A DNA stretch of 64,000 nt from Litomosoides sigmodontis (lineage: Eukaryota > Nematoda > Chromadorea > Rhabditida > Onchocercidae): NCBI GenBank assembly GCA_963070105.1, contig OY718803.1:10492327-10556326 (forward strand). Reading direction: 5' to 3'. The translations under genes and the position numbers were made by a program. The notes under the pieces were generated by a model, which saw nothing but the letters and a program-made list of their open reading frames with translations, was not told the origin of the DNA and ran no database searches. This document shows, piece by piece, positions 47,268-61,800 of this stretch; the stretch's first letter is position 1, and every line of letters starts with the position of its first letter.

Positions 47268-48404
47268 GTGAGATTTACACTGTAACAGGCCGCCCACGGC
47301 TCGTGATATTGAGTGTTCATGAAAAATGATGTTCCTTGTGCACACTGTTTTTCATAACCTGTTGTTATTGCGTGTATTTTCACCTTTGATTTCTTTTCCA
47401 TTTTTTCGGAAGCCTTTAACTTGCGTTTCACTGCAAGAGATTTGCTGCTGTTTTACTCTAAGTGATTTTTAGTATCAGGATATTTTGAGGCTTACGCGTT
47501 AAATGCTTTCATAGAGTTCAAAAACAAAAGTAGTTCATTGGTGGATTTGGGTTGTTGATAACGAGCTTAATCCATAGAAGTTCTAGTTCTTAAGTATGTT
47601 GCTTACTTTGAAAGATTAAAGAAGTTCTACCGTACGTGAAGTAATTAATTTTTTGTGTAAAACGATTTTTTTTTTCTGGAATAATTCGATAAACGTGGAA
47701 GGGATAAGAAAAGCTTCCATGACGTGTTATTTCTAAATTTTTCCTTTCTTTTTTGTAATTTATGCTTTTTTATTAATTCGAGAAGATAGCTGCCGGGTTT
47801 GCTAGATAAATTAGTAAAAGTTTTAAGCAAACCTTAACTTCCTGCAAGGCGGAAATCTTGTTGCTTTTCTAAAATTTCCAGAAATATCACATTTTGATAA
47901 TTAAAACGCTGAGAATATTTTCGGAATGCAAAATTAATTAATGGACGTGTAAATGATGAGGCTTTAATGCAACTGGTGATATTTTCAAGCATCATGAGAA
48001 TCTTTAATTCATTAAATAAGCAAGCTTAAATGAGTATTAGCAGTTGAAATTGGGAAATACTTGAGGAAAAAGTATGAAATTGGGAAGAAAGTACGATATG
48101 CTCTAAGAGATAAAAAGCAAAAGATGTTTTAAAAAATTTCGAATGTATACAGAAATGATCACTCTCAGTTAGTTCTCAGGTAGCGATGAAATGAAGAGGA
48201 AAAACATAATGGACGAGACAATAAAGGTTGATCTTTTTTCTTTATGCAGTGACAGAAAATAATATAAAATTTAGCATTTGGTTAGAAGCATAATTTGATG
48301 TTGTTATTAAGGAATTATTTAGTGAGTGCTGTGTTATATCGTTTTGCGTATCCGATTTCGAGAAGGAAAAAGCTTTTTTAAGTTGTATAGATTTAAATTT
48401 TCAG

Positions 48405-49712
<1,308 letters not shown>

Positions 49713-49884
49713 AATGATGAAGAGTGAGAGTAGTATATGTATATGAAAACTACTTATTTCCTTTGCTTGTAAGTAATTCAGTTGGTAGTTGTACTGAAAC
49801 ATTCATTTCCAGTATTATATTGTCAGAATAAAATTAAAGAATTGCCTGAAGTTGTCAAAGTTGCTTAGAATTTACTTGTTGTAG

Positions 49885-52800
49885 ATGTCGTCAGTGTTGG
49901 TTGGTTATACAGATGCAGCTGCAAATGCAGCTCAAGCAGCTTCATTAATAAACAACAGTAAATATCGAGCCTATGTCACAGCAGTCGATAAAGCATTGAA
50001 AGCTTTTGAAGCTACCAACGAATGGGCCGACTTGATCTCAGCTCTTGCAAAACTTAGTCGGGTGAGACAAATTTTCAAAAGTTTAGTTTTTCAACTTCGA
50101 AATTTTAAATATCTTCTTCTGAAGATTATTATATGGGCAACTTTTTATCAAGTATGTTATATCTGTGCTACCATTATGTTCCTGATTGTTCCTTTTCTAC
50201 CTTCACCCGTTGTCGATGGACTAAAGTGTCTGAATATGAGGTTTCAAAAATTTACAATATGAAATTTAAATTCCAGGCGTGAGAGAGGGCTACCGTACGC
50301 TAGGTATTATCCAATTTATTGTCAACTATTGAAAGCTTTTTTTTGCTGCAGGTATTTCATGCAAATGCAAAATTTGGCGATATACCAAAGCCGGTAACTG
50401 TAGCAAAGCGCCTTTCGCAATGCTTACATCCGGCCTTGCCTCATGGTGTTCACCTGAAAGCACTAGAAACATATAGACAGCTATTCGATATCCTTGGTCG
50501 GAAAGATCTTCCACGTTTGTTATATCTTTTCGCTGTTGGACTTTTCCCACTGATGGATCACTGTGGAATAAAGGTATGTTTCATTCGCGTTTGAATTGAT
50601 GAGTTCCATTTTCTTTGTATTTTATGATGTTCCACATACTTTATTTTTCCACATCGGTAAGGATAATTTGGTAAATTAATTCAAATTTTAATTCTAATTA
50701 TATGCCGCTACTGCAAAATTTCTCTAGATTATTTCTTCCAGGATTCAAGAGCGGTTGAACTTTGTGGGTTCTTAAGTTTAATTGACCGTTTCAAAGTGTT
50801 TAAGGTAAAGTCAGAATTGTTGAATATATTTGAGCAATATCTTCTTCCGCTGGGTGTTGAGCTGAAGCCGGCACTTCCTGGTTTTATTGCTGGAGTTCTG
50901 CTGGGCCTCGAAGAAGGAACGGAGTTCTATGATAGGTTCGTTGAAAATGAAATGCTATGATCAATTTTCATCAATCTTTTTTATTGTAATCGACAAGTTT
51001 TCGTATTAATTCAATTATCTGACTGTCACTTCTTAATATTTTTTTTACTTCTGTTTATGTAGGTCATTTTCTCTTTTGGATCGAGTACAGGAAAGTGTTG
51101 GTTCGGAATCGTATTTTGCTTGTCTTTGGGAAGCTGTCCTTGGTTCGCCATCCGTTCGTCTTCCAGCATTGATGTATGTAAACGCAAAATTTTGCCGCCG
51201 AAAAAGTATACACGATCAAGAGTATATTATGGGAAATAACATCGACCATATGGTATTCTCACTGCTTTTTATTTTTGAAATCATAAATGTTACATTTGTT
51301 AAAGAAAAAATGAAATTCGTGAACGGACTTGTGAATATTTTGTTTTGAAGTTTACCATGTATTCAGATAGCAGCTCTTTGTGCAGCAGCAGATGATGATG
51401 GCTCAACACTTGTTCAGCGTCACTTATTGGACTTTCTGTCTTCCGCTTTTCCACTGAATTCCGATCATCTCGTAAGGGAAGATTTTGTTCAGGTAATTAA
51501 AATGTTTTCATACGCCTTTATGTATGTTTAAATTGCACAGTGATTTGAAAGGCATACTTTCACAAGCGATAGTTTCGTGGAAGTGCAACATAAATTTATA
51601 TTGATAAAAACAAGCTTTGCTAATATATATTTTTTCAGCTCCTCAGACGTTGTCTCTTTTTGGTGCTTCGCAGGGATATGAGCTTGAATAGGCGTTTGTA
51701 TCAGTGGTTGTTGAATCGTGTCGGTGATTCAGCTGTTACTGGATTACCTGTTGCTGGAGTAGATGAGCAGCTTGACACCACTTTTTTCATGTAATACTGC
51801 TCTTCGCTTTTTTTCTATTGTTGGAAACGTAATGCGTAATACGTAAATTTAGAGTGGTGAATATTTTTAAAATTCTTAATGAAATTGCTTCGAAATTTGA
51901 CCACACTAAACACATTCATGTTATACATATAAAATTTACTTCAGCACTTATGCTCTGCCGATTGCGAGGAAAGCAATCGAGGAATATTTAAAACTGGATA
52001 CAGTTCAAATAACTAGCGGTCTTGCTTCATGGGACGGCACAAAGGTGAGTGGCTTCAACTTTTTCATTTTTACTTTTGATGTTTCTAGTAAAGTTGCAGA
52101 TCTTATTCGTCAAGTAACATTAAAAAAGCACATATTTATCTGTCAGAGTATTAGGCGGCTTATAGCAGATCATTAATTCTGTCTCCAAAATTACCATTCA
52201 GTTCTTGCATAGATGTACCTCTTTTCGTGTTAGTAATGTGTGGCCTGAAATTGCGGACTGTAAAATAGACTTCGTTCTGTCAAAGAACATTATTTTCTTA
52301 TCGAAGTTTGTTTTTATTTCAGGAACACCAAATACAGTATACAGAAGTGCGCGTTGCACGTTTGCTGTTATACTTTTTAGACCGACCTGAATTAGGCTCT
52401 CTTCTTCTCGAAGAAACATTGCTCATTTTATTGGAAGCAGCTGCTAAAAATGATACACGCTTAGAAGCAATTTTAATCGAGGTTGGATATTTCATTGCTT
52501 AAAGTTTTTTGAGTGATATGATTTTGAAATACCTCCTTGATTTATTGGTAACGTTTGACATTTTGACTAGTTTAAATTAAATTCGAATATTTGCAGTCTT
52601 AAATTCGAATATTTTGCAGAAGGAAGAAATATTAAGCAGAAGAAAAGGATTATCAACTTCAGTAAAAACAATTAGTGAACAAAACCGGCGGTTTAGTATT
52701 ACGAGTAAATCGTCAGTCGGTTCCCGACAATCACGACTAAGCATTCTGTCAGTGTCAGATGAAACCTCCGCCGAACAGGTATTTACGGTATTTATGTTTT

Positions 52801-55800
52801 AAATATTGGTCTATTGCTTATAGCATGTTGTTCTTAATGGACTGTTCGTGTTACCAAGATTTTCAAAGCAATGCTTAACCTTAGTTTGCTCCAATTTTCA
52901 GATTAAACGATTGGAAGAGTTTGGAAAGACAATAAATCTGTTGATGAATTCACTTGATATTGGGTTTATTTGGAATTTCCTCGAACGGAAACTCAAATTG
53001 TAAACTCTTGGTTTATTTGATTTTATACAGTTGGAAATACTTGGAGTTGTAGATTTTCAAATTGTTAATTTAGTGAGCATTATGACATTCAGCGTCGCCT
53101 AACAGACTCCATAAAAGATCATTTTAAGGTTAATACAACAAAAGCAAAAGGAACAGCAAAATGGTACAGTAGATCCGTATTTGTTAACAAATGAAGTGAA
53201 AATGTTAAAAGAAGAAGAAGAACAAAGGACGACTCATGAATTGGCGAACTTTCCACAAGTTTGTTTTATTTTCAAATGGAATTCGAATTTATACTAGGTG
53301 ATAAAGATTTGTTAAATTAGTAATTTTTTATAGTTAGATTGAAATTTTCTTACGGGATCACTTATTCGATACTAAGGAATGCTCTTCTTATTGTACATAT
53401 TGCAAATTGCAGAATCTATTTGTAGATAGTATTATTTTGCCTGAATACGATAGAACTAGATTCTCATGTTGATATACGAGAGCGGTACTTACCGCAGTTA
53501 TTGTCATCGATCCTCACAACTGTGGCTGAGAGGAATGTTACATCTATAGATGGTCAGCTACTTGTTCGACTATTAATTGTCGCAAACGTAATCCTAAGCG
53601 AAATAAATCAAAGTGCTGTTGTCATGGAAGCTGGAGGTTTGTAGCTGATGTCTCAAAAGCTCTCGAAAACATAGTGAAACTGTTGAACCTGTGTTGGTAA
53701 TAGAAACACAGTATTGATGAATCGTGATAGTGATAATGACCACGGCATAAATTCTGCCTGACTTGAAGCTCCCAAACGAAAAGGGTATTCAAACACCAAC
53801 AATTCTGGAACGTTATTTGCTAAATTTGCTCTTTTTCAGTTTCTTTGCTTTGATTAATAACATTTAATGTTAGGTAAAGAAATTTCCTTTGATGAAACTA
53901 AAACAATTCACTTGCTATAAATTTTAGTCGCCACACGAAAACATGGTGAGACATATGAGACAGATCAACCTGATACAATGGAGAAATCATCCACACAAGC
54001 AGGCGCAATTAAAGGTCCTTTTAAAATTGATATGCTGACATAGAAACGGGTGGATCAATTGTAGTGTTTTGTAATGTGATGAATCGAACTTTGCATAATA
54101 TTTCTGAGATATCGAATTTTATAGTTATGATTTTACGTTATTTAAGAGTTTATAGGTAGTGTGTTTTGTTTTAATAATTAATTTAGAATGGGTGGCAATT
54201 TTATTGCATTACAGAGCAATGGAGAGTAGAGCATTGCTTAAGTAGTTGTCAGCGACTTCTTGCACAGATTTGTGATTGGTACGGCAATGAACGAGACACA
54301 GAACGCCTGCAAGCATTTTATGCCATTTCAACTTTGACACGAGAATTTGCCGATTTCCCTCTATATGACTTAGATACACAAGACATGAAAAGTATGCTTT
54401 CGTTTGTCAAACATTTTAATTTTCATGTCTCTGTTTCCTGTGTCCAAAATATATTGCCCTCCGTTTCTTGAAGTCTTATGTATTCCTCGTCATTATGTTT
54501 AGATTGTTTATTTGTTCATTTTATAATTCAACAGGTGTGGAATATCTTAAACGACATGAATCAGACAATTATCCAGTTTGGCTGAGCGCTTTACTAAGCA
54601 TATTATCGCTTGACGAATGGGATGCCTCCATAAATTCTAACGGTTTGACCGTTTTATTCTAACCTTTTTCCAGTTTCGTTTAACCTAGTTGAGGGATTTC
54701 ATTTAACTTCCTTTCAATCCATTTTTGCTATAATTTGTCAGATTATAGAAGAAGTTGCACATTTTAGGATGTATTGTTGACATTTAATCTTGTACTTTAT
54801 TTATAGCTCGTCTTTTTAACAACTTATTTTTATAGCAGACGATCTTACTCCTGAAATCCGGGTTACTGATATGTTTGCTCGTGCAGATGCTTTGGATTTA
54901 ATAACTTATGTCTATGTTAGGAGCATTTCGGTTGCTGAACAACATGCTGCTATGTTGCGGCGTCAGAGGAAGTCAGTTCTAACTTCAAATTTCCGTCGAA
55001 ATTTCTTATATACATTTTACATTGGTGTGCGTTCTGTGGAAAGTAATTTTGAGTATTTACGTGAACTTCCGGAAGTTTTGCTTTGTCTTTAGAGAAAATG
55101 CGCTCTATCTTAACGCAAGCTTGAACCCTTTGTTCAATATCAAATTTAGATGAGACAAAAGTAACTGTGACAATGCTTCAAAATTTCAGGGATAATAAAG
55201 AAAGGACAATTATATTATTGAAACCCTTGATCTCTGAAGCGGATTTGAAGCGTTTAGATGATGATGAGATTTTCAAGGTAAAATGCTCTCGATCAAAAAT
55301 CAGCACTGAAACTAATTAGTGAATCGGCTGAACTGAAAGACTAAATCGACTTTAAATGGTTATCACTCGCGGAAGTGGTTCTCCGTGTCCTACACTTGTC
55401 ATTTTGGCGGTCAGAGGTGTTTTTGCAGCTTGAACGTAGCATTTTAGTTATCACTTTTTACTTCCCATTTTTAGAAGGCCGGTAAGATTCTTTGGTCTTA
55501 CTTGGATCAAAGTGACAAAGCGTATTGTCATTCGACAGTTGCTCGATTACTTTGTTTATTTCATTCACGGAAGCCTTCTGAACCGAGTAGCGATGTGGAG
55601 GATTTGATCGTTAGCAATTTGACGAGCACAAATAGGGTACACAATCTTTTTTATCTTTTTATCAAACTGCTGTTTTTCGTAATAAAATTTAAATTGTACA
55701 AAAGGAATTTATTCTTAATGATTTTGTACAGTAATGTTTTATTTCTTTCAGGAGCTAAGTTGCTGTGCTGCTAAAAAATTTCGAACACTGTGGATGCTAA

Positions 55801-58800
55801 ATCGGCCTTCTGCAGCTGTGGAACTCTACCTTGGACTATCATCTAAGCCGTTCAATAGGTAGAACATAATCATAAAATTCCAAATATGTTTAAACATTGA
55901 ACTGTAGATGTTACATAAGAAGGGAAAGTAGAAGACTAAGGAAATTCATGATTCATTTTTGATTATTTTAGTTTGTTTCATTACGATTATTGGACATATC
56001 CGTTTTTACTTAACTATTATTTATTGAAAATTAATTGTAATTTAAACTCTTTAAAGGGTTGTCATGCTCTTATTGGGTTTTTTGTGTGACGATACTACTG
56101 CTGGTTACGATAAAGCAGAACTGAAAAATATTTCGGCTTGTTGGTTCAATGATTGTGCCCAGCACTCGGATTTGCCATATATCTTGCAGGTTCATAACGA
56201 TTCATTTGCGAATTATGTTTAGCCGAAAAGTTTCTGCTTTATTTTACTTCGTGCATATTTTTTACTGTCCAGTGTACATTGCGATAATGTTAACTTCTAT
56301 GCGTTTTCGAATAACCATACATATTCATCTTGATCTTATTCCATACCTGTTCATGTGATTACAAGTTTTTCGGCTTATAAAATTCATTATGTATGTCAAA
56401 AACTATGACTAATAAGTTCAAATTAATTTTATCCGTATTCTAGATGTGGGCTACTATGCTTCTTAACCCGAGTACCTCACGTGCTTCAATTCAGTATCTC
56501 GATATGCATCGAAGAATGAATAAAGAGAAGGTATTCATTAGTATGCAATGGTATTCTAATAGGGTGATAAATTCTCTTTATAAATTCTACGTTATTTTTC
56601 TCGTGCCATTAGCAGCTTCGCTGTTAAGAAGCAAGGTGGTTGGATGGGCAAAAATAAAAAATTGAAGTTGAAAAACTAAAAAAGAAAACTGACAATTAGG
56701 CTAGAAATCTATTTGCTGTGGTGAGGGAAAATATGTACATTCTTATTTCATTGCATCAAAATATGTCGAACTTTTTGCGTATATTGGTATTCGTTATGAT
56801 TTGCTACAAGAGCTAGAAATTAAGAGATAGATTTGGAAATTTAGATTTAAATTTAAAATATTTTTCTTTCAGTTTGCATATATACCATCCGGTATTTGTG
56901 CAGTTACGTTGTTAACGAATAGTGGTCATCAATCGCTACACCATTTATGTGAAGATGTTTCGGCAACAGATTCGCATGAGGCTAAACGGCATTTAATCGA
57001 AGCTTCGGCAGCGTTTGAAAAATTAAGAACCGGAGAGTTCGTTTTTAGAAAATCTAGTTGCAATTTCGGAATTCTTACTAAAGAATTTGTTAAGAAGTTC
57101 TGCACTTGTTTCTTTATTATTTTCAGTAAATGCATAGATTTTATTCAAAAATTTGTCGGAAATATGTTTCAGACACCCAACCTGGTTGACTGAATTACGA
57201 AATAATTTATTACAAGGGAATGATGATAATAATACGATGGACTTGAATGTAGCGAGCGAAGCACAAAGGACTCATCGCAGAACTGTATCGGATATACCAA
57301 TGTTTGATGATGACAATGTATATTATCCATAATCTTGTTTCATAATAATTTTCACTAAATTTTTGCAAGGCTGAATCTGGAGTAGATTATAAGGGGCTAC
57401 AAAGTGTTGGATTTGTAGATAATGAACGGCTTTTTGGAACTAGTGCTTTTTTGGTTCCATTTCCTTTATGATCGTAAAGGCGTATTCCTATTGATAAAAA
57501 AAAAGCTGAAAAAAGCGTATAAATTGTAAATGGATATGTTACTATTCAAAAGTCATACATAAAAAAATACTTGTACTTCAGTCATGCATTTTATAGTACT
57601 TTTTAAAATGATATTGGCTTGCATCGTACAGATTATCGTAGGAGAAATAGGGTGGAATTCTTTCGATTTATGATATATTCACGAATCTAAGAATAAAAAC
57701 AATCCAAATAATATCTTTGAAATTAATTTTAGGATTCCATTGAAACAGCATCATTGGATTCGTTGGATCATGAAGTAGTAGAGACACTGCAGTACATCCT
57801 TGACTGTATTTGCGCTCAAGAAGAAAGTGAGATGGAAATCCAAGCTTGTTTTGCCGGTGAACGATTATGTTCCCATGTTCAAATAACACTAACCAGTGAT
57901 GCACATGACACCGAGACCGAAATTAGTGAGAAGGAAGGATTATTTGGGTTTGTTTTTAAGCCCTTAATAATACTTTATGATTTTAATAGTACTTTATAGT
58001 ACTTTATGATTTTTCTTAATCACATCAAACATTTGGATTAGTGAAAAATACTTCGAGCAATGATTCATATTTGTTTAAGCTGAAAGTTACGACATCTTCC
58101 AGTTGGAAATAATAGCATGTCATGCTAATTTCTGCGGAAGTGTGGTATTGGAAATGCTTCTTGTTATAACAATTTTAATATAAACTTGAATGACGGTTTC
58201 TTAATGAATTTTAGAGGAACGGAAAGGGAGTCACAGAAAATAGCAGGGGAATCGCAGTCATCTCCTGTGGGTTCAGCATGGAAATCTGTTGAGAATGGTC
58301 CATCAGTTTCCGAGAACTTTAAACGTCCCAGAGGTCATCGAAGACAAGATTCATTCCAAGAAAGCATATTTACGATGTCTGCACAGGAGCTCAAGTGAGG
58401 CTTGCTCATGACATCATTTGTATTTAAAATTCTTAACTAAAATTTGTATCATTTTTTTTATTGGAAAATTTTGGTTTTCGCTTGGTATATTTTACCGTAT
58501 TAATTTAGATTGTTTGATACATCGGAACTACCTCGACTAGAAGCAACTGGCGATGAAGTACAGCCATTGTGTCACGAACTACATGCACATATGTTGTTGT
58601 ATGTAGAGAGTGGTCAAACCGTAGACTTAGCACGTTCTGAAAAAATATTCCGGATGTTGATTGCACTGATGCGAACAAAACTTAGCTTTTTAACTCGTAG
58701 GCTTATTATTAAGTGAGTCTTCTGAAAACTGATCAGCATTTACATTACGCAATTTTTTCACATGTTTTGGATTCATTTTTCTTTTGTAAAATTTGATTTC

Positions 58801-61800
58801 TACACTTATTGTGTTATTTTCCAAGTTTCATGTCGTTTTAAGGTAGAAGTTTAAAACTTGATGCAAAACAACTTTTTTTAGTTATATTCTTTAGTTATTT
58901 TATTCCATCCGTTAAATGCATAACAAGAAAAATTTTCAGTTGTATGGTTTCATCTGGCACGGCTTCATTTCCCAAATCTTTATCAGGTGTTGCATCTGGA
59001 CAATTAATGGACCTTGTGTCACGCCACATTCGTTCCATATTAGGCCAAGACTTTTGGGCTTCTGAATCAGATAGTGCGAGTGGAACCGACACATTGAAAT
59101 ATAAACATTACACCTTTCTCGAACTTTTCATGACTGCAAGTTTTTTTTATGTGTTTTTCGGATCATTTTTAACTGATAGAGTAAGAAGAGTTGTTTGAGG
59201 TATACTTCTTGCTGCCAAACATATAAAGTAAGCCGGAGTTCGTAAAGTCTCATTTACTAATTTTAAAATATTCGTAGATCGAAGCAGTTGGGCAGTTAAC
59301 AGTTGTTTATTGCCATCGAATTAATTTAGAATCTCAATATAAATGTATTGCAGATTTCTTTACATTTCCTTCGATCATATTTTGTCAATTCTCCCACTGC
59401 CAACGTTTCTAGTCTTGATTTACGCAACGCTTGGAAATGCAAGGTAAATTTTCAGTTATATAAAAGCTGTGATTTCAAGCATTTGTAGGAAAACGAGAAT
59501 TTGATAAATACTCTCACATTCTTTAATTATCGGTTGATGAAAAAAAAAAAATGTATTTCTGCCAGATTCTGTGCTACTGAAGCTCAAAAATGTTTATGTA
59601 ACGTGGAGGAATAAGTTGTCTCTGAAAATTTAAATTGTGTACTGATCCGTTTTGCTCATTTCAGATGGCAGTTTTGGATTTTCTCACCGAGCTAGTGCGC
59701 GGATTAATAGCGATAATCCAAGAGAATCATTCTCGGGCTTTAACTATTTACATCCATGGCTTATTGCAGCGTTCAAAACTTCAAAAATGCTTGCTGCATT
59801 CTCTCCTAACTTCTGTTCATAATGTTCGGCAACATAATAACGTCGAAATGTAAACTATAATTATTGCAAAATTTTGAAAACCTTAAAAAATTTCAGAATT
59901 GTGTAGAAGAATTGAGTAATGTGTGGATATTTTTTTTAGACTTTCAGAATTTTTTAAACTTTCAGACAAAAAGCGGATGTGGCAAAAACAGCTGATTATT
60001 ATTTTCGTATTTTTAGGATTTCTTTTCTACTGCATTGCAAGTTTCATTATTTTTAGAATTCCATTATCGGTGGATATATTGGAATTCAACGATGGTACCG
60101 CGACATCCAGCAATTTCTGTGATTTGATTGTTGGTTATCAAAGCTCGCTGCTAGAGTTAACCGCCACTGTAATACAGCTGGAATTGGTGATCAAAAATGG
60201 ATTTCAAAACTTTACTGATGTAGCTATTTTACTTAAATCGTTTTTATATATTTGACTGCATTAAATTGATTTATTTATGGTTTGACAAGGAAAACGGTAA
60301 ATAAATATTGCATAGTAGATGAAAGTGATGGATGTTAGGACAAATTATGATAGTTTCACAAATAAATGGTATATGAATATATGAATATTTCACCTAAAAA
60401 AAAATAATTTTAAAGGAATAATTTAGTTATCAAAAAATAACAATTTAACTATGATTTCAGAATAATGGTGGTTTAGGTAAGCTGACGATAAATCATCAAA
60501 TATATAATTCACCACAACATCGTGCAACGCTTCGTGAACCATATGTTAGCATGGTAGAATTACGTATGTTCCTCTTAACAGTTTTGAATGCTCTCAAAAA
60601 ACATTCAACTGAACAGGAACAATGGCTTACATTTGCCGTACGAATACTCCCGTTTCTTGATAGGTTTGTTATACACTTTAATAAATGGGACGGAACAAAA
60701 TGAGCTAAATAAGAAGAAATATGGGGAACATTTTGTTCTCCATTGTCTTGTAATGTTGTTATCGTGTAGTAGAATAGAAACTGGGAAATAAAAATATTTT
60801 TATTAATCATTTCTTATAGAATTGAATTTCTTTTGAAAAATCACATTTTAGATCGTTGTCTACATTTTCGGTACATGTTGTCGAACAGCTATGCAGGAAT
60901 TTGGAATCTGCCGTAAACGCCGCATATTTTCCCACTGATGACAAAATACACAAGATTTCATCTGCTGAATCAGTTCCTATTCGTTCTATAGGCTTCATTC
61001 ATGACAAGCAAACTTATCCGACTAATTATGCTATCGGAGCAAGTTTTATTTTATGCATAATCTCTTAATTAAATTTGGTTATGCAATTTATATAAATATT
61101 TCTGACGATTGACGCCATTTGGCACGGATATCTGTTTCTCCTCATTCTTAGTCAGATTTTGGTTAGGACGAGGTGCACAAAGATTACTTAAGTGTGAACT
61201 TTTCGGCTCTGATAAAGTTTAAATTTAATCATGTCGTGCTTAATACCTTTTGATTCATACATTGAACTGTCGAGTTATGCTCAAAACTTTCCTCTTCTAT
61301 CCGTAAATTATAGCGTGCTTGACTCAAAACTGCATATCATTTTGAATTATTGCACACACTAAAGTTCTGGGTCGTGGTTCAATGAATTCAGACAAAAACG
61401 ACCGAAATTGATTTTTCCTTTTATAGATATTGGAAACGTTGAATATGTTTTTTCATTATTGCCTTATCGACAATACATCTCAAGCCAGTGCTACTTTAAC
61501 ACTAGCCAGTGTGCAGCAAACTTCGCAGGTGTGCCTTCATAAGATAGAATGCAGTGCTGTGGTTGAAAATTCCGAACACCTAATAATTACTAATAATTAT
61601 TAAATTAGGTTGAGTGGTTCAATTAAATGCTTATCACTGAAAAATTCCAGTTTTTGGATTTCTTCAGGTCGTAGCAGTCAACAATCCATCACTAGCATCT
61701 TCGGTAATGAATGCGATACCGGGTACACGTGGTGCTACAGAGCTTATTTCCAATCTCGTTAAAGTTTTCTCCTTCAGCGATAGTACTAACGAGGTAAGTA

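Larger units (their letters stand above)
41886..48404. other. Mostly non-coding region with duplications and repeats
   Basis: It holds the (CAA)12 run at 42661-42696, a 134-bp tandem duplication (44009-44276), a TGAA/TGAG run (44953-45012), a weak minus-strand exon candidate (42381-42596) and a GC-richer block at 47080-47430. No complete gene was assembled. Confidence 0.5.

Noticed and set aside
47051..47431. 126-codon minus frame with Leu-Ser repeats
   Set aside because: Most of it is the reverse of the GA and CA runs. Only its first 47 bases look like an exon, and these are mentioned under the minus-strand candidate.
53091..53126. 36-nt exon-like segment (RRLTDSIKDHF) before the DOP1 exon at 53129
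   Set aside because: The preceding exon ends in a phase that puts a stop in this segment, while direct joining to 53129 closes the frame.
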